Assembly: GCA_963575745.1 (NCBI GenBank)
Contig: CAUYUJ010018882.1
Span: forward strand, 618,833 to 682,832
DNA: 64,000 bases
Direction of reading: 5' to 3'
From: Prorocentrum cordatum
Lineage: Eukaryota > Sar > Dinophyceae > Prorocentrales > Prorocentraceae
A program made the position numbers and the translations under genes. This document shows positions 42,005-51,654 of this stretch, in pieces. The notes under the pieces are model-generated. The model did not search any database, was not told where the DNA came from, and saw only the letters and a program-made list of their open reading frames with translations. Each line of letters starts with the position of its first letter. Positions within the stretch are counted from its first letter, which is position 1.

Positions 42005-42690
42005 TCTTGTAGCAGCCTCGCCCGCTCGGCAGGCCAGCTGGCCTCGGGAACAGCCGTCCTCACGAGAGCTCCAGCTCCAGCAAAACAACGGGTGCGGGCC
42101 GCGCCGCATGACCCGCACGCTCCGCAGCAGGGCTCTCCCCACAGCTGCCCGCTCTTCGTCTGCAGCTCCTTCTCCTGCGAGGGGCGTTGATTGAAGGGGC
42201 CCAGGGACACACACACACATGAATACGCACCAATCTCAAGATTCCCCGGATTGTTTCATATGCTCTGGATGTTCGTCTCCCCCTCACTCCCCATAGTTTC
42301 CAATCTTCTCCTGGGGGTCGACGGCTCCGTGTGGGCGTGCGTCCCGAAGTCGAGCGCCTCCTCGACGACCGTCGCGCCCACGGAAGCTCGAAGACGACCA
42401 CCAGCGGTACGAGGACACTCGGCGTGGGCAGCGGCTGCAGCAGTGGCAGGAAGATGACCGCCAGCGGCACCAGCAGAGGCACGAGGATGGTCAACGGCGT
42501 GGGCATCGGCTGCCGCACCGGCCACAACATGCCGACGCAGGGGCGCCCGCAACGGATCCACGGTGACCGCCCGCATGGCCCCGCGCCCCTCCCAGCGCCT
42601 CGAAGACGACCGCCAGCATGCTGAAGACGTCCGTCATCGTGGCCAGCGCCTCCCGCATCGACACGAGGATGGATGGGGGAACAAGCAATG
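42005..42690. other. spacer, unassigned open frames
   Basis: A minus-strand frame gives SILVSMREALATMTDVFSMLAVVFEALGG, and an overlapping one gives a hydrophobic LTILVPLLVPLAVIFLPLL. Either could be exon-like, but nothing is recognisable. A (CA)n run lies at 42211-42222. Confidence 0.35.
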
Positions 42691-42692
42691 CC

Positions 42693-42860
42693 ATACATCT
42701 AAAAAATCAGAGGCCTGCGCGGATTCGGCGCAGGGCCCCCTGGCGCCGCCTCCGGCGACGCCCCTGGCGCGCTCCGCGCGCCGTGGAGGGGGGTCCAGTG
42801 CCGATCCAAGAAATCCGAGTGGACATCCAAGTTTTTATGTCTATGTCATTGTTTGTTCCC
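42693..42860 (+). mobile_element. MITE family 3, diverged copy
   Basis: CCCCTGGCGCGCTCCGCGC, GGGGTCCAG and GATCCAAGAAATCC match the element at 46890-47045. The left inverted end is weak here. Confidence 0.5.
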
Positions 42861-43463
42861 CTAATGGAAGACGTCGGACCCGATGAGCACGCCAGGCGGC
42901 AGCGGCTTCTCCAGCCCGAGCGCCTGCCCAGCCGCCGCCTCGCTCACCGCGGATTTTCGCCCGCCAGGGGCGGCTCCACGCCGAGGGGGCACGCTGTCGG
43001 CAGAGCTTCCCGATGCCCCTGCGGAATGAGGGCGAGGGCGTCCCTGCGCAGCGTCGATGCCACGGTGCGCGGTACCAGCGCCCAGCCTAGAGATCTTCTG
43101 CGCGCCCTTGGGCTCTTCCGCTGAGGCCAGCGAGAGGTCCTCGGGGAGCTCTGCCGCGTGCAACGCCACGTTGCGCCTCGACTGCTCTAGCGGGCGGGGA
43201 AGATGCCCAGCCAGCATCGCAGCAAAAGCGGGTTCGCACACTGACAGGCGAGCGCCGACCTCACCTCATCCGCTGAGGGCGTCGACGATCCTGGGGCGCG
43301 TGGCCTGAGCGGTCTTCAGCGAGTCCAGCTCTCTGGCGAGGAGGTGAATCAAATTATCAGCAGCTTCCTGCGCCGTGCGCATCCCTGTTGTGCGAGCTGC
43401 GCGCGAGCGCCATTGGACTTCACCAACTTCACGACCAGCCTGCGGCGCCTGGTCCCGCGCCAT
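42861..43463 (-). pseudogene. probable retroposed gene copy of unknown function
   Basis: One frame from an ATG at 43463 (MARDQAPQAGREVGEVQW) continues through AADNLIHLLARELDSLKTAQ to an in-frame TGA at 43266. In the same phase it goes on with VCEPAFAAMLAGHLPRPLEQ and PEDLSLASAEEPKGAQK to a stop at 42861. It is about 200 codons in all, with protein-like composition, intronless, and preceded within 60-125 bp by three nested spliced-leader relics. That makes it a reinserted mRNA copy. I do not recognise the protein; it could be a retroelement gag. The TGA suggests decay. Confidence 0.45.
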
Positions 43464-43519
43464 TCCAAGCTGCGCAGCGGCTCCCTCTAGCAGCACCGGT
43501 CTGGACCATGCCAAGCGAG

Positions 43520-43586
43520 CTCGAGCCAAGGGGGTGGGGCCGATGTGGCGGCTTGAGCCACATGGCTCGAGCCAAAATAGCCACGG
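43520..43586 (-). other. three nested DinoSL relics
   Basis: Reading leftwards: GTGGCTATTTTGGCTCGAG (full-length leader, 43586-43566, 18 of 21 matches), directly joined to CCATGTGGCTCAAG (43565-43552), then CCCCCTTGGCTCGAG (43534-43520). The second and third lack the first six bases of the leader. That is what results when the AG inside an integrated leader (GTAG|CC) is reused as a trans-splice acceptor. The order implies at least two, probably three, rounds of transcription, trans-splicing and reinsertion. Confidence 0.8.
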
Positions 43587-43589
43587 AGG

Positions 43590-43915
43590 AAGAAGAGGAG
43601 GAAGGGGAGGAAGAGGAGGAGGAGGAGGAGGAGGAGGAGGAGGAGACCAAAATAGGCCACGGAGGAGAGAAGGAGGAGGAAGGGGAGGAAGAGGAGGAGG
43701 AGGAGGAGGAGGAGGAGGAGGAGGACGACGAGGAGGAGGAGTAGGAGGAGGAGGAGAGTAAGAGTGAGGAGGAGGAGGAGGAGGAAGGAGGAGGAGGAAG
43801 GAGGAGAAGAAGAGGAGGAGGAGGAGGAGGAGGGGCAGGAGGAGGAGGAGGCGGAGGAGGGGGAGGAGAAGGAGGAGGAGGAGGAGGGGCAGGAGGAGGA
43901 GGAGGAGGAGAGAGG
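43590..43915 (+). repeat. (GGA)n tract containing a further SL-derived block
   Basis: GGA/GAAGAGGA units, reading (TCC)n on the retrocopy's strand. At 43647-43662 it contains CCAAAATAGGCCACGG, the complement of a leader 5' part, followed by GGA again. The [leader + GGA] unit was thus duplicated or inserted twice. Confidence 0.85.
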
Positions 43916-43919
43916 ACCC

Positions 43920-44445
43920 CAGAACCACCTCGACCCCCCACGAGCCATAATAATAGAACCACCTCGAACCTGCCCTCCTTCCTTCTTCTCCTCCTCGCGC
44001 CCGTCCTCCCGAGAGAGAAGGAAGAAACGATAAGCCCGAGACTACAGGAGTCCGGTAGGCTTCCGGCGGGAAGAGGGCGTTCGCTCCGTGCAGAGCGCCC
44101 AGCGCCGCGTCGTCTGGGTCCACCAGATCCGAGCCTGCAGCGCTCTCCGAGCGCCTCCCACGCACCAGCTGCCCCGCGCTCCTCCTGCCGTTTGCTCCTC
44201 ATCTGGCCTGTCCCTCGATCACCTCCCGATCCTGCGACCAGGAGCTCTTGCTCAGCGAATCGCGGCGACGGCCCCGGCGACACGCTATGCATTGCAAGCG
44301 GATGAGGTATCGCTCCGCTCCGCGGGGCGGGAGGCTGGGAAAAGCTCGGGACGTCGACGCTTGGGGCTTGGGGACTGGGGCGGGGACAGCGTGCCGAAGC
44401 GTGGTGGGCCATAACCGGCGGAGCGACACGCTAACCACAGTCCTG
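43920..44445. other. spacer, nothing recognised
   Basis: About 525 bp with no recognisable feature. Confidence 0.4.
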
Positions 44446-44449
44446 ACCA

Positions 44450-44840
44450 TGTCCCGACCCCTCTCCCCTCCGTCTCTTTCTGCCGCCGCTGCTGCTAGTT
44501 CGACTTCGCCCCCTTCTCCGCCTCCACGGCCTGGGCAGGCAGCTGCTCCTCCTCATCCTCCAGCCCAGCCTCGCCATCTTGCTACCGGTCATCCTCTTCA
44601 TCCTCCCCCTCTTCCGCTTCACCCTCCTCCCCCTGCTCACCCATCCTCGAGCCTCCTCGGCCTGGCCCTCCTCCTGCTCCCCCTTTTTTGTCCTGGTCCT
44701 CCTCCCACTCCTGCCGCTGCTGCTCCTCCTCGTCCTCCTCGTCGGCCTCGTCCTCATGCCCCTCCTCCTTCTCTTCTGGGTGCCGGAGACGGAGGACGAG
44801 GACGAGGAGGAGGAGGCGGAGAACGAGGAATGGATCATGA
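44450..44840 (+). repeat. C/T-rich low-complexity DNA, switching to G/A at about 44790
   Basis: Imperfect TCC/CTG-rich sequence, then GAGGACGAGGAGGAGGAGG. Frames are low complexity. Confidence 0.65.
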
Positions 44841-44844
44841 GGAC

Positions 44845-45280
44845 CCATGGGGAAGATGCTGAGGACGAGGATGCGGAGGTCCCTTTGAGGAATACTTGGC
44901 AGAGGCAGACAGGATAAGAGGATGATGAGGTGTAGGATGAGGACGCGGAGGAGGAGCACAACTTCGGGTCACCACAAGTCCGTTCAAGTGACTCTCGATC
45001 GCATGTTAGCGATCTGGAAAGTGGGGGCACGCGCTCCCTCGTTGCACTGGCACTACCCTACCCTTCGCATCCTGGGACGAGGGGCCTGCGCGAGCAAGCG
45101 AGAATGCCGCTTGGCAAGGTGGCACCAGCTGCCCTCAACAGGTCCCGAAGGTCGGAGGGGGGGCCCTGCCCTGGGGGCCTGTGGAGGCGGCTGGGGCTGC
45201 CTCCCGTGGCCACCTGTGCGCAACCCGATGCCTGGCCTCTGCCCCTATCCACCCTGGGAAGGCGACGTGCACTGACAGCC
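44845..45280. other. spacer, nothing recognised
   Basis: No recognisable feature in about 435 bp. Confidence 0.4.
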
Positions 45281-45285
45281 CCCCT

Positions 45286-45459
45286 GATCATTGGATACTG
45301 GAATGCTCCAGTCGCGACCGACGAGATCGGCCGCTACCGTTTTTGCTTCGAGTTTCGGTATCGGTCGCGACCGAGTTGCTTCAAGACCGGTCGCGACCGA
45401 TCTGGAGTGCCGATCGGACGATACCGATCGCAACCGAAATAGATCGGTATCCAATGATC
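45286..45459. mobile_element. small foldback element rich in GATCGG / GGTCGCGACC
   Basis: Perfect 13-bp terminal inverted repeats: GATCATTGGATAC (45286-45298) and GTATCCAATGATC (45447-45459). The interior is packed with the palindrome GGTCGCGACC and with CCGATC/GATCGG pairs, so the whole 174 bp can fold. No target duplication is evident. Confidence 0.7.
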
Positions 45460-45651
45460 TGGGCAAGTGGTCCCGGCTGGCCTCAGCACGCCCCAGGGGC
45501 GCCGCTGGAGGCGGCACCAGGACTTTCAGGCCGCCTCGCACCTCTCGGGGGGTCTCTCGAGGCCAGCTGGGACTACTCACGGGGGCCTGTTGAGGCCAGC
45601 CTGGACCACCTGGGGGGACCATGTGCGCCACCCGGAAACTTCCCAATCTAC

Positions 45652-45808
45652 CTTCGGGTCGGGCATGTCACCCTACAGGCGGGTGTTGGACGAAAAATAA
45701 AACAATTGACAAAAAATATGAACAAGAATCAAACATGGTAGAAAAATCGTCCCCAGACTATTTTTGAATACTCCTCCTGTAGAGGGACACAGCCCGACAA
45801 AAACTTAG
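45652..45808 (+). mobile_element. MITE family 1, copy 5, with 8-bp target duplication
   Basis: Left end TTCGGGTCGGGCATGTC, right end GAGGGACACAGCCCGAC. CAATCTAC occurs at 45644-45651 and 45809-45816. Slightly altered ends; interior AT-rich. Confidence 0.85.
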
Positions 45809-45819
45809 CAATCTACTTG

Positions 45820-46059
45820 AGGCCTCCTAGATGGGGTCGGAGTAGATGTGGTCGGAGGATCGCGCCGCATCGCCGATACATCGCCGATGCATCGGCGTGC
45901 ATCGGCGATGCATCGGCGATACACTGGCGATGCATCGTCGACGTGGGCAATGCATCGGCGACGTCGACGTGAAGGAAATCGGGCTCCACATCCAGCCGCA
46001 TCGGCGATGCGGCGCGATACCCCGACCCCATCAACTCGGACCCCATCTGGGAGGCCTAG
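45820..46059 (+). mobile_element. MITE family 2, copy B
   Basis: GGCCTCCTAGATGGGGTCGG at the left is complemented by GACCCCATCTGGGAGGCC at the right. The match extends through GAGTAGATG, GGTCGGAG and ATCGCGCCGCATCGCCGAT, about 55 bp of arm. The core is a run of CCGATGCATCGGCGATGCAT palindromes. Shares end and core with 31120-31316. Confidence 0.8.
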
Positions 46060-46102
46060 ATTCTTGGCACGCCCGCCCAGGATGAGTGCGGGAATTCTGG
46101 GC

Positions 46103-46254
46103 TTAAGTCGGGCCTGTCTCCCTACAGGGGAATTTTCGCCGAAAACAAAAAATACCTACAACATATTCAAAAAATGCTCAAAAAACGGAACAAAAAAGTC
46201 CACTTACTATTGTTTTGCTATTTTTGAATTTTCCCCCTGTAGAGGGAGGCCTAG
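46103..46254 (+). mobile_element. MITE family 1, copy 6, right end altered
   Basis: Starts TTAAGTCGGGCCTGTCTCCC; the interior with ATTCAAAAAATGCTCAAAAA and TATTTTTGAATTTTCC matches the family. The right end CCTGTAGAGGGAGGCCTAG has lost the CCCGAC terminus and I see no target duplication. Confidence 0.75.
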
Positions 46255-46437
46255 ATCTACCTCCTCCGCCGTCTTTCCTGCCCAAGTGACCCGGCACGGG
46301 TCGACCAGGACCTCCCTCTCCCCCGAACTGCTCCGGAGCTCGCCAGGCCCAGCAGACTCCACGGATGGGGCAGCCCGCGGTCGAGGACGCGACCTCTCAC
46401 CGGGGGCGCTGCGGACATTCTCCTGATGGGCTGCCCA

Positions 46438-46855
46438 CAGCTGGGGGCCAACGATAGTTAGGGGGGGGACTGGCATAGGGGAGGGGAGGCATCGACCTGG
46501 AATCGGCGATACATCGCCGATGGATCGGCGATGGGCCTCTGATAGCGTATCCGCACCTTCCTGTGCAGGTTGGGGCTATCGGGCCCCTATCGGCGATCAA
46601 TGGGCGATTGGGGGTCGATGCAGACCTGGTGATTCGGGGGCAACGATCGGGGGGGATGGGCGTATGGGGGGGGGGATGCATCGGCCCCCAACCGCCCATT
46701 GATCGCCGACAGGGGCCCGATAGCCCCAACCTGCCCAGGAAGGTGCGGATTCACTGTCAGAGGCCCATCGCCGATCCATCGGCGATGTATCGCCGATTCC
46801 AGGTCGATGCATCCCCTCCGCTATGCCAGTCCCCCCCTATCGTTGCCCCTCAGCT
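46438..46855. mobile_element. about 415-bp foldback element
   Basis: Two arms of about 165 bp are near-perfect reverse complements: AGCTGGGGGCCAACGATAG ... on the left and CTATCGTTGCCCCTCAGCT on the right, centred near 46650. Each arm carries ATCGGCGATACATCGCCGAT, as in MITE family 2. A single outer-arm fragment recurs at 47370-47445. Confidence 0.85.
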
Positions 46856-46889
46856 ATAAGGCAAGCAGCCCAAAAAGAAGCAAAACAAA

Positions 46890-47045
46890 ACATAAACTTT
46901 TGGCGCTCCGCGCGAATTTCTTGGATCCCCGCTGAGCCCCCCCCCCCCCGGCGGCGCCGCCCCTGGCGCCGCCCCTGGCGCGCTCCGCGCACCAGGGAGT
47001 GGGGTCCAGCGCAGATCCAAGAAATCCACGCGGAGCTTTTCGTCG
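46890..47045 (+). mobile_element. MITE family 3, better copy
   Basis: Left GCGCTCCGCGCGAATTTCTT then GGATC. Right GATCCAAGAAATCC then ACGCGGAGC. These are inverted arms of about 35 bp around a C-run and repeated GGCGCCGCCCCTGGCGC. Confidence 0.65.
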
Positions 47046-47369
47046 AAACAGGTCATGCGAGAAACGGTCATGAGGGTCTTCGCAGTTTTCGGTCTCCCAG
47101 GGGCCCTGGGCCACGGGAGTGCCAGAGAGCGGCTCCGGATGAAGAGCTGGTCCTGGGAGAAGGCTGCAGGGTCCAGAGCCCGTTTGCCTCAGGACCCGCT
47201 TGGTCCATGCCACAGTGGGTCTGGGCGCTGCGATGGCCGAAAGGGCCATGGTCCCACGGTTCGCCACCGGAAGTGGCCCCGGGCAGGCCCAGGGTGGCTG
47301 TGCTGTGCGCAGCGATGCTCATCCTGACCGGCCGTGTAAACGCGTGATTGAAAGGGAGCCGACGTCCGT

Positions 47370-47445
47370 CCTCGTAGCTGTGCGCGGGCAGCCCATCAGG
47401 AGAATGTCGGGGGCAACGATAGGGGGGGATGGGCATAGGGGGGGA
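47370..47445 (+). repeat. single arm of the 46.4-46.9 kb foldback plus inverted flank
   Basis: GGGCAGCCCATCAGGAGAAT is the reverse complement of 46409-46430, and GGGGCAACGATAGGGGGGGA matches the foldback arm. It suggests a larger, partly deleted inverted structure spanning 46.4-47.45 kb. Confidence 0.65.
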
Positions 47446-47449
47446 TGCA

Positions 47450-48060
47450 GGGCCTTCGGGCTCTCACAGGGCGCGGGCCGACCCCCCGAGCTGCCCTGCA
47501 TGGCAGGCGCGCGCCCGCCGCACTGGACACGAAAACCAGCGGTGCGCCCTTCTGACAAGCGGCCGTCGGACTGGAGGGTGTGGGTGATCGGGGATGGGCG
47601 GCACCCCCTTTAGCACAGCTTGGTTTCGTGAAAACGACCTCGGGCCCAAACCTGGCGGGCGCGAGCCTGGAAAATTATGGCGGACGCGGCGCCCTCTCGA
47701 GAACCGAAAACGGACAATGCACCGATCGACGCGTCTGGGTGGAGGTTCTGTCCATCCCCTAGGTGGTGTGATCTTGTCGGGTGGACGTACGACTCGGGTT
47801 CGGGGGACTCGAATTGGCCAGACGGGACCATCATGAAAACGACGAGACCCAATATAAAACTTGATGCGAGCCCCCGCTGCGGACATCCCACGACAACTGG
47901 ACCGTCATAATCCAGGACGCGCTCGTGAAAATACGTCGGCAAACTCGAATTCCGGCTTACTCGAGTCTTACGTTTCCCCGGACTTGGACTTGCGCTGGTC
48001 CGCATCCCGCTCTCTTATTCCCAACCATCCTGCGCTGTTTGGTCCTCGTTTTTAGATAAC
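47450..48060. other. spacer, nothing recognised
   Basis: About 600 bp of unique-looking DNA without recognisable features. Confidence 0.4.
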
Positions 48061-48069
48061 GGTCCCCGC

Positions 48070-48130
48070 GATCTCCTCCTCCTCCTCCTTCTCCTTCTCC
48101 TCCTCCCCCTCCCCCTCCTCCTTCCTCCCT
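48070..48130 (+). repeat. (TCC)n tract
   Basis: TCC/CTTCTCC units immediately before the satellite. Confidence 0.85.
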
Positions 48131-48139
48131 TTGTTTCAC

Positions 48140-48905
48140 CCACCCAGTACGGCGCTTCTTGGCACCATAGGGAGCTCCAACTAAAACCCCAGTGCTACTG
48201 TCCGCATGCGTCCCGCACACCAAGTACAGCGCTTCGTGGCCCCATCATCCTTCCTCCCTGCCTTTCACCCACGCACTACAACGCTTCGTGGCTCCATAGG
48301 GGACCCCACCGAAGGTCCCAGTGCTATCGTCCGCATGCGTCCCGCACACCCAGTACAGCGCTTCGTGACCCCATAGGGAGCCCCTATCGAAGGTCCCAGT
48401 GCTACCGTCCGCATGCGTCCCGCACACCCAGTACACAGCTTTATGGCCCCATAGGGAGCCCCACGAAAGGATCCAGTGCTACAGTCCGCATGCGTCCCGC
48501 ACACCCAATTTGGCATTTTCACCCACCCAGCACAACATTTCTTGGCCCATCGAGAGCTCCACCGAAGCTCCCAATGGGACCGCCCGCATGCGTCCCGGAA
48601 ACCCAACTTGTCGTTGCCACCCACCCAATAGAACATGTCGTGGCCCCATAGGAAGCTTCACCAAAACCCCCAATTGGACCGCCCGCATGCGTCCCGGAAA
48701 CCCAATTTGGCATTGCCACCCACCTGGTAGGAAGCTTCGTGGCTCCATAGGGAGCTCCACCAAAGCCCCCAGTGGGACCGCCTGCATGCGTCCGGGAAAC
48801 CCAATTTGGCATTCCCACCCACCCAGTACAGCGTTTCGTGGCCCCATAGGAAGCTCCACCGAAGCCCCCAGTGGGACCGCCCGCATGCGCCCCAGAAACC
48901 CAATC
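48140..48905 (+). repeat. satellite S1, about nine units of 80-105 bp
   Basis: Units contain CACCCACCCAGTACAGCG, CTTCGTGGCCCCATAGGGAG, CTCCACCGAAG, CCCAGTG and CCGCCCGCATGCGTCCCG. The open frames it creates are by-products. The array resumes at 50110-50345 after a 1.2-kb interruption. Confidence 0.88.
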
Positions 48906-48909
48906 CCAC

Positions 48910-49295
48910 CAGCCCTTTGGGCGTGAGTGGTTTAGAGAGCCCGCTCTGTTCTCAACCCCCCTTCTTCCCCTTCGGGGAGGGGTTTACCCCTCCCCCTACC
49001 CCCTCCCCCTGGACCTGGAGAGGGCGTCCCGCGGGTGGTTGGGGGGTCTTTTTCGACTCCTGGGAGGGCCACAAAACGACGACCCTCACGAGGATTCTGG
49101 CCCCGAGGGGGGGGGGAGTTTGGCCCCCTGCTCGTCTTTGAAGCCAAAATCATTGATTTTACTATGGTTTTGGCCCCATTTTCGCCTCCTGATGGGGGCC
49201 GCGCTCACCTTCCTTCATAGCAAAATCATTGATTTTACAGAAAGGTTTTGGCCTCATTTTGTCCTTCTCAGGGCGCGCTCATTTGCGCTTCTGAG
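48910..49295. other. spacer within the satellite zone, one local duplication
   Basis: AAAATCATTGATTTTAC, then GGTTTTGGCCNCATTTT, occurs twice (about 49146 and 49222). Otherwise nothing recognised. Confidence 0.5.
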
Positions 49296-49299
49296 GAGG

Positions 49300-49500
49300 T
49301 CGCAAGAGGCCCCAAGATGGCCCCAAGAGGCCCCCGGAGGCCTCCAAGAGGCCTCCAGGCCCCCAAGAGGCCCCCAAGAGGCCCCCAAGAGGCCCCAAGA
49401 GCCCCCAAGAGGCCCAAGAGGCCCCAAGAGGCCCCCAAGAGGCCCCCAAAGAGGCCCCCAAGAGGCCCCAAGAGGCTCCAAGAGGCCCCCAAGAGGCCCC
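49300..49500 (+). repeat. CCCAAGAGGCCC minisatellite
   Basis: About 17 units of 10-13 bp; complementary in sequence to the 37.24-37.48 kb array. Confidence 0.85.
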
Positions 49501-49915
49501 ACGAGGAGCCCGAACGACTCACACCAGGACGAGGGGCCCGAACGACTCACACCACGAAGAGCCCGAACGACTCACACCACAAGGAGGAGCCCGAACGACT
49601 CACACCAGGACGAGGCGCCCGAACGACTCACACCACGAGGAGCCCGAACGACTCACACGACGAGGGCCCCGAACGACTCACACCACGAGGAGCCCGAACG
49701 AGTCACACCAGGAGGAGGGGCCCGAACGACTCACACCAGGACGAGGGGCCCGAACAACTCACACCACGAGAAGCCCGAACGACTCACACCAGGACGAAGA
49801 GCCCGAACGACTCACACCACGAAGAGCCCGAACGACTCACACCAGGAAGAAGGGCCCGAACGACTCACACCAGGACGAGAAACCCCAAACGACTCAAACC
49901 ACGAGGAGCGCTTTC
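49500..49915 (+). repeat. CCCGAACGACTCACACCA minisatellite
   Basis: About 15 units of 24-30 bp: GCCCGAACGACTCACACCA plus a variable CGAGGAG/GGACGAGGG spacer. Confidence 0.9.
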
Positions 49916-50109
49916 TCTCCCTCCTCCTCCGCCTCGTCCTTCTCCCGCTCCCCCCACAAGGAGGATGTACAAGGAGGCGGGAGGAAGGAGGAACAGGGGA
50001 GATATGCGGGGCCAAGCGGACACACGCCTGAAAAACACGACTGTCGGCATGCTTCGCAAGAGTTGCTGCTGTGAGATGGGCTGGTGGGGATACGCGAAGC
50101 GTAAAGAAT

Positions 50110-50345
50110 TTGCCATTTCCACCCACCCAGTATAGCGCTTCGTGGCCCCATAGGGACCTCCAACTAAAGCCCCCATAAGGACCGTCCGGATGCGTCCCGG
50201 AAGCTCAATTTGGCAGTTCCACCCACCCAGTACAGCGTTTCGTGGCCCCATAGGGAGCTCCACTGAAGGCCTCAGTGGTGCCGCCCGCACGAGTTCCCCC
50301 CCACCCAATGCAGCGCTTCGTGGCCCCATAAGGAGCTTCACCGAA
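50110..50345 (+). repeat. satellite S1, three further units
   Basis: Same unit as 48140-48905, in the same orientation. Confidence 0.85.
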
Positions 50346-50349
50346 GAAG

Positions 50350-51230
50350 ATATTCACAATTGCGGTACCCACAACTGCACATGGCTGGGTCCTTCGCCGG
50401 GATAATTTTTCTCCTGCTGCGGACCCGGCCCCTCCTGCTCGCGCCCGCGTCGCTCTCGTCCTGGCCCTCCCGAGCCTCCTCCTACTACTCCTCTCTCTCT
50501 CTCTCTCTCCCTCTCTGCCTCCCTCTCACGCTCAGTCTCGTGCGAACTCTGAGCCGCAGTGGCACGCGGTGCATCCACCTTGTAGAGGGGGGCCCTCCCA
50601 ACTCCCCCCCACCCCCAGGACTGCACACCTCCCCTTCCTCCTCCAACACCTCCTCATGACCAATCGGGGCGCCAGGCCAGGCATGCGCTCAGACTCCGCA
50701 GCTAAAACGACGGCGTCGACGACGGCGGTGGCGACAACGGCGAGGGGGAAGGCGGAAGGGACGAGGAGCAGCCAGAGGAGCCACCAGGATTTCTCGGGAT
50801 GCCCCGAAAGGCCCAGAAGGAGGAAAGCTCGGAAGGCGCCACCTATTCACCTACACCCGTCCTGACCAGGGCGTTACTGAGCCCAGGGTCGATGCATATG
50901 CCTCCACGGCCACGCCATGAACCCAGGTCGGGCCCTGGCAGGGCCTGGCCAGGATCGGTGTGCGTGTACAGCTGGCGCCCTCCGAAGAGCAAACAAGAGG
51001 GATGAGAGGACGGAGACCTCGCCGGGAGAAATTTCAGCCCAGGCAACGAGAACGCCGTGCGCCCGCGCGCATCCAGCCGTTCGCGGCTACGCGCGACCGC
51101 GCCAGGGAGACCCTCCCTGCGACCATCGGCCCTGCCCCCCCCCCATCCTCCATCTTCCCTCGCCCGCCCTCCTCCTCAATCCCCATGGTGCCCTCCACCA
51201 GCCCCTCCTCTCCCTCGTCCTCCTCCTTAT
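50350..51230. other. spacer, nothing recognised
   Basis: A short (CT)n run at about 50491-50515. No gene was recognised. Confidence 0.4.
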
Positions 51231-51234
51231 GCAC

Positions 51235-51412
51235 CTCCTGCTCCTCCTCCTCCTCGTCCTCCTCCTCCTCCTGCTCCTGCTCCTTCTCCTCCTCTCTCCT
51301 CTCTCATCTCTCCTCTCTCCTCTGTCCTCTCTCCTCTGTCCTCTGTCCTTTGTCCTCTGTCCTTTGTCCTCTGTCCTTTGTCCTCTGTCCTCTGTCCTCT
51401 CCGCTCTACAAT
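51235..51412 (+). repeat. (TCC)n then CTCTGTCCTTTGTC minisatellite
   Basis: CTCCTCC units grade into about ten units of TCCTCTGTCC / TCCTTTGTCC. Confidence 0.85.
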
Positions 51413-51654
51413 TAAACCATATGGAAGCTACTCTCCACTCTCCCCTGGTAGCGTCCGGGAAATATTCGGCCCCCCTCCGCGTACTGTTTTTTTAGACGCA
51501 GGACTCCCAGGAGTCAGGTTTTCTCTTGGGTTTGTTCTCCAACTATCCTGTGGTGTTGGGTCCTCGTGTTGACGAGATAGCTGCCCCGCGTCACCTCCCA
51601 CTCGCTGCCCCCTCCATCCTCCTATCAACATGATAGGACAACAGCAGGAGTGGG

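Noticed and set aside
49500-49915. Repeat-and-spacer pattern resembling an array
   Set aside because: The spacers are only 5-10 bp and vary within one motif; this is a minisatellite.
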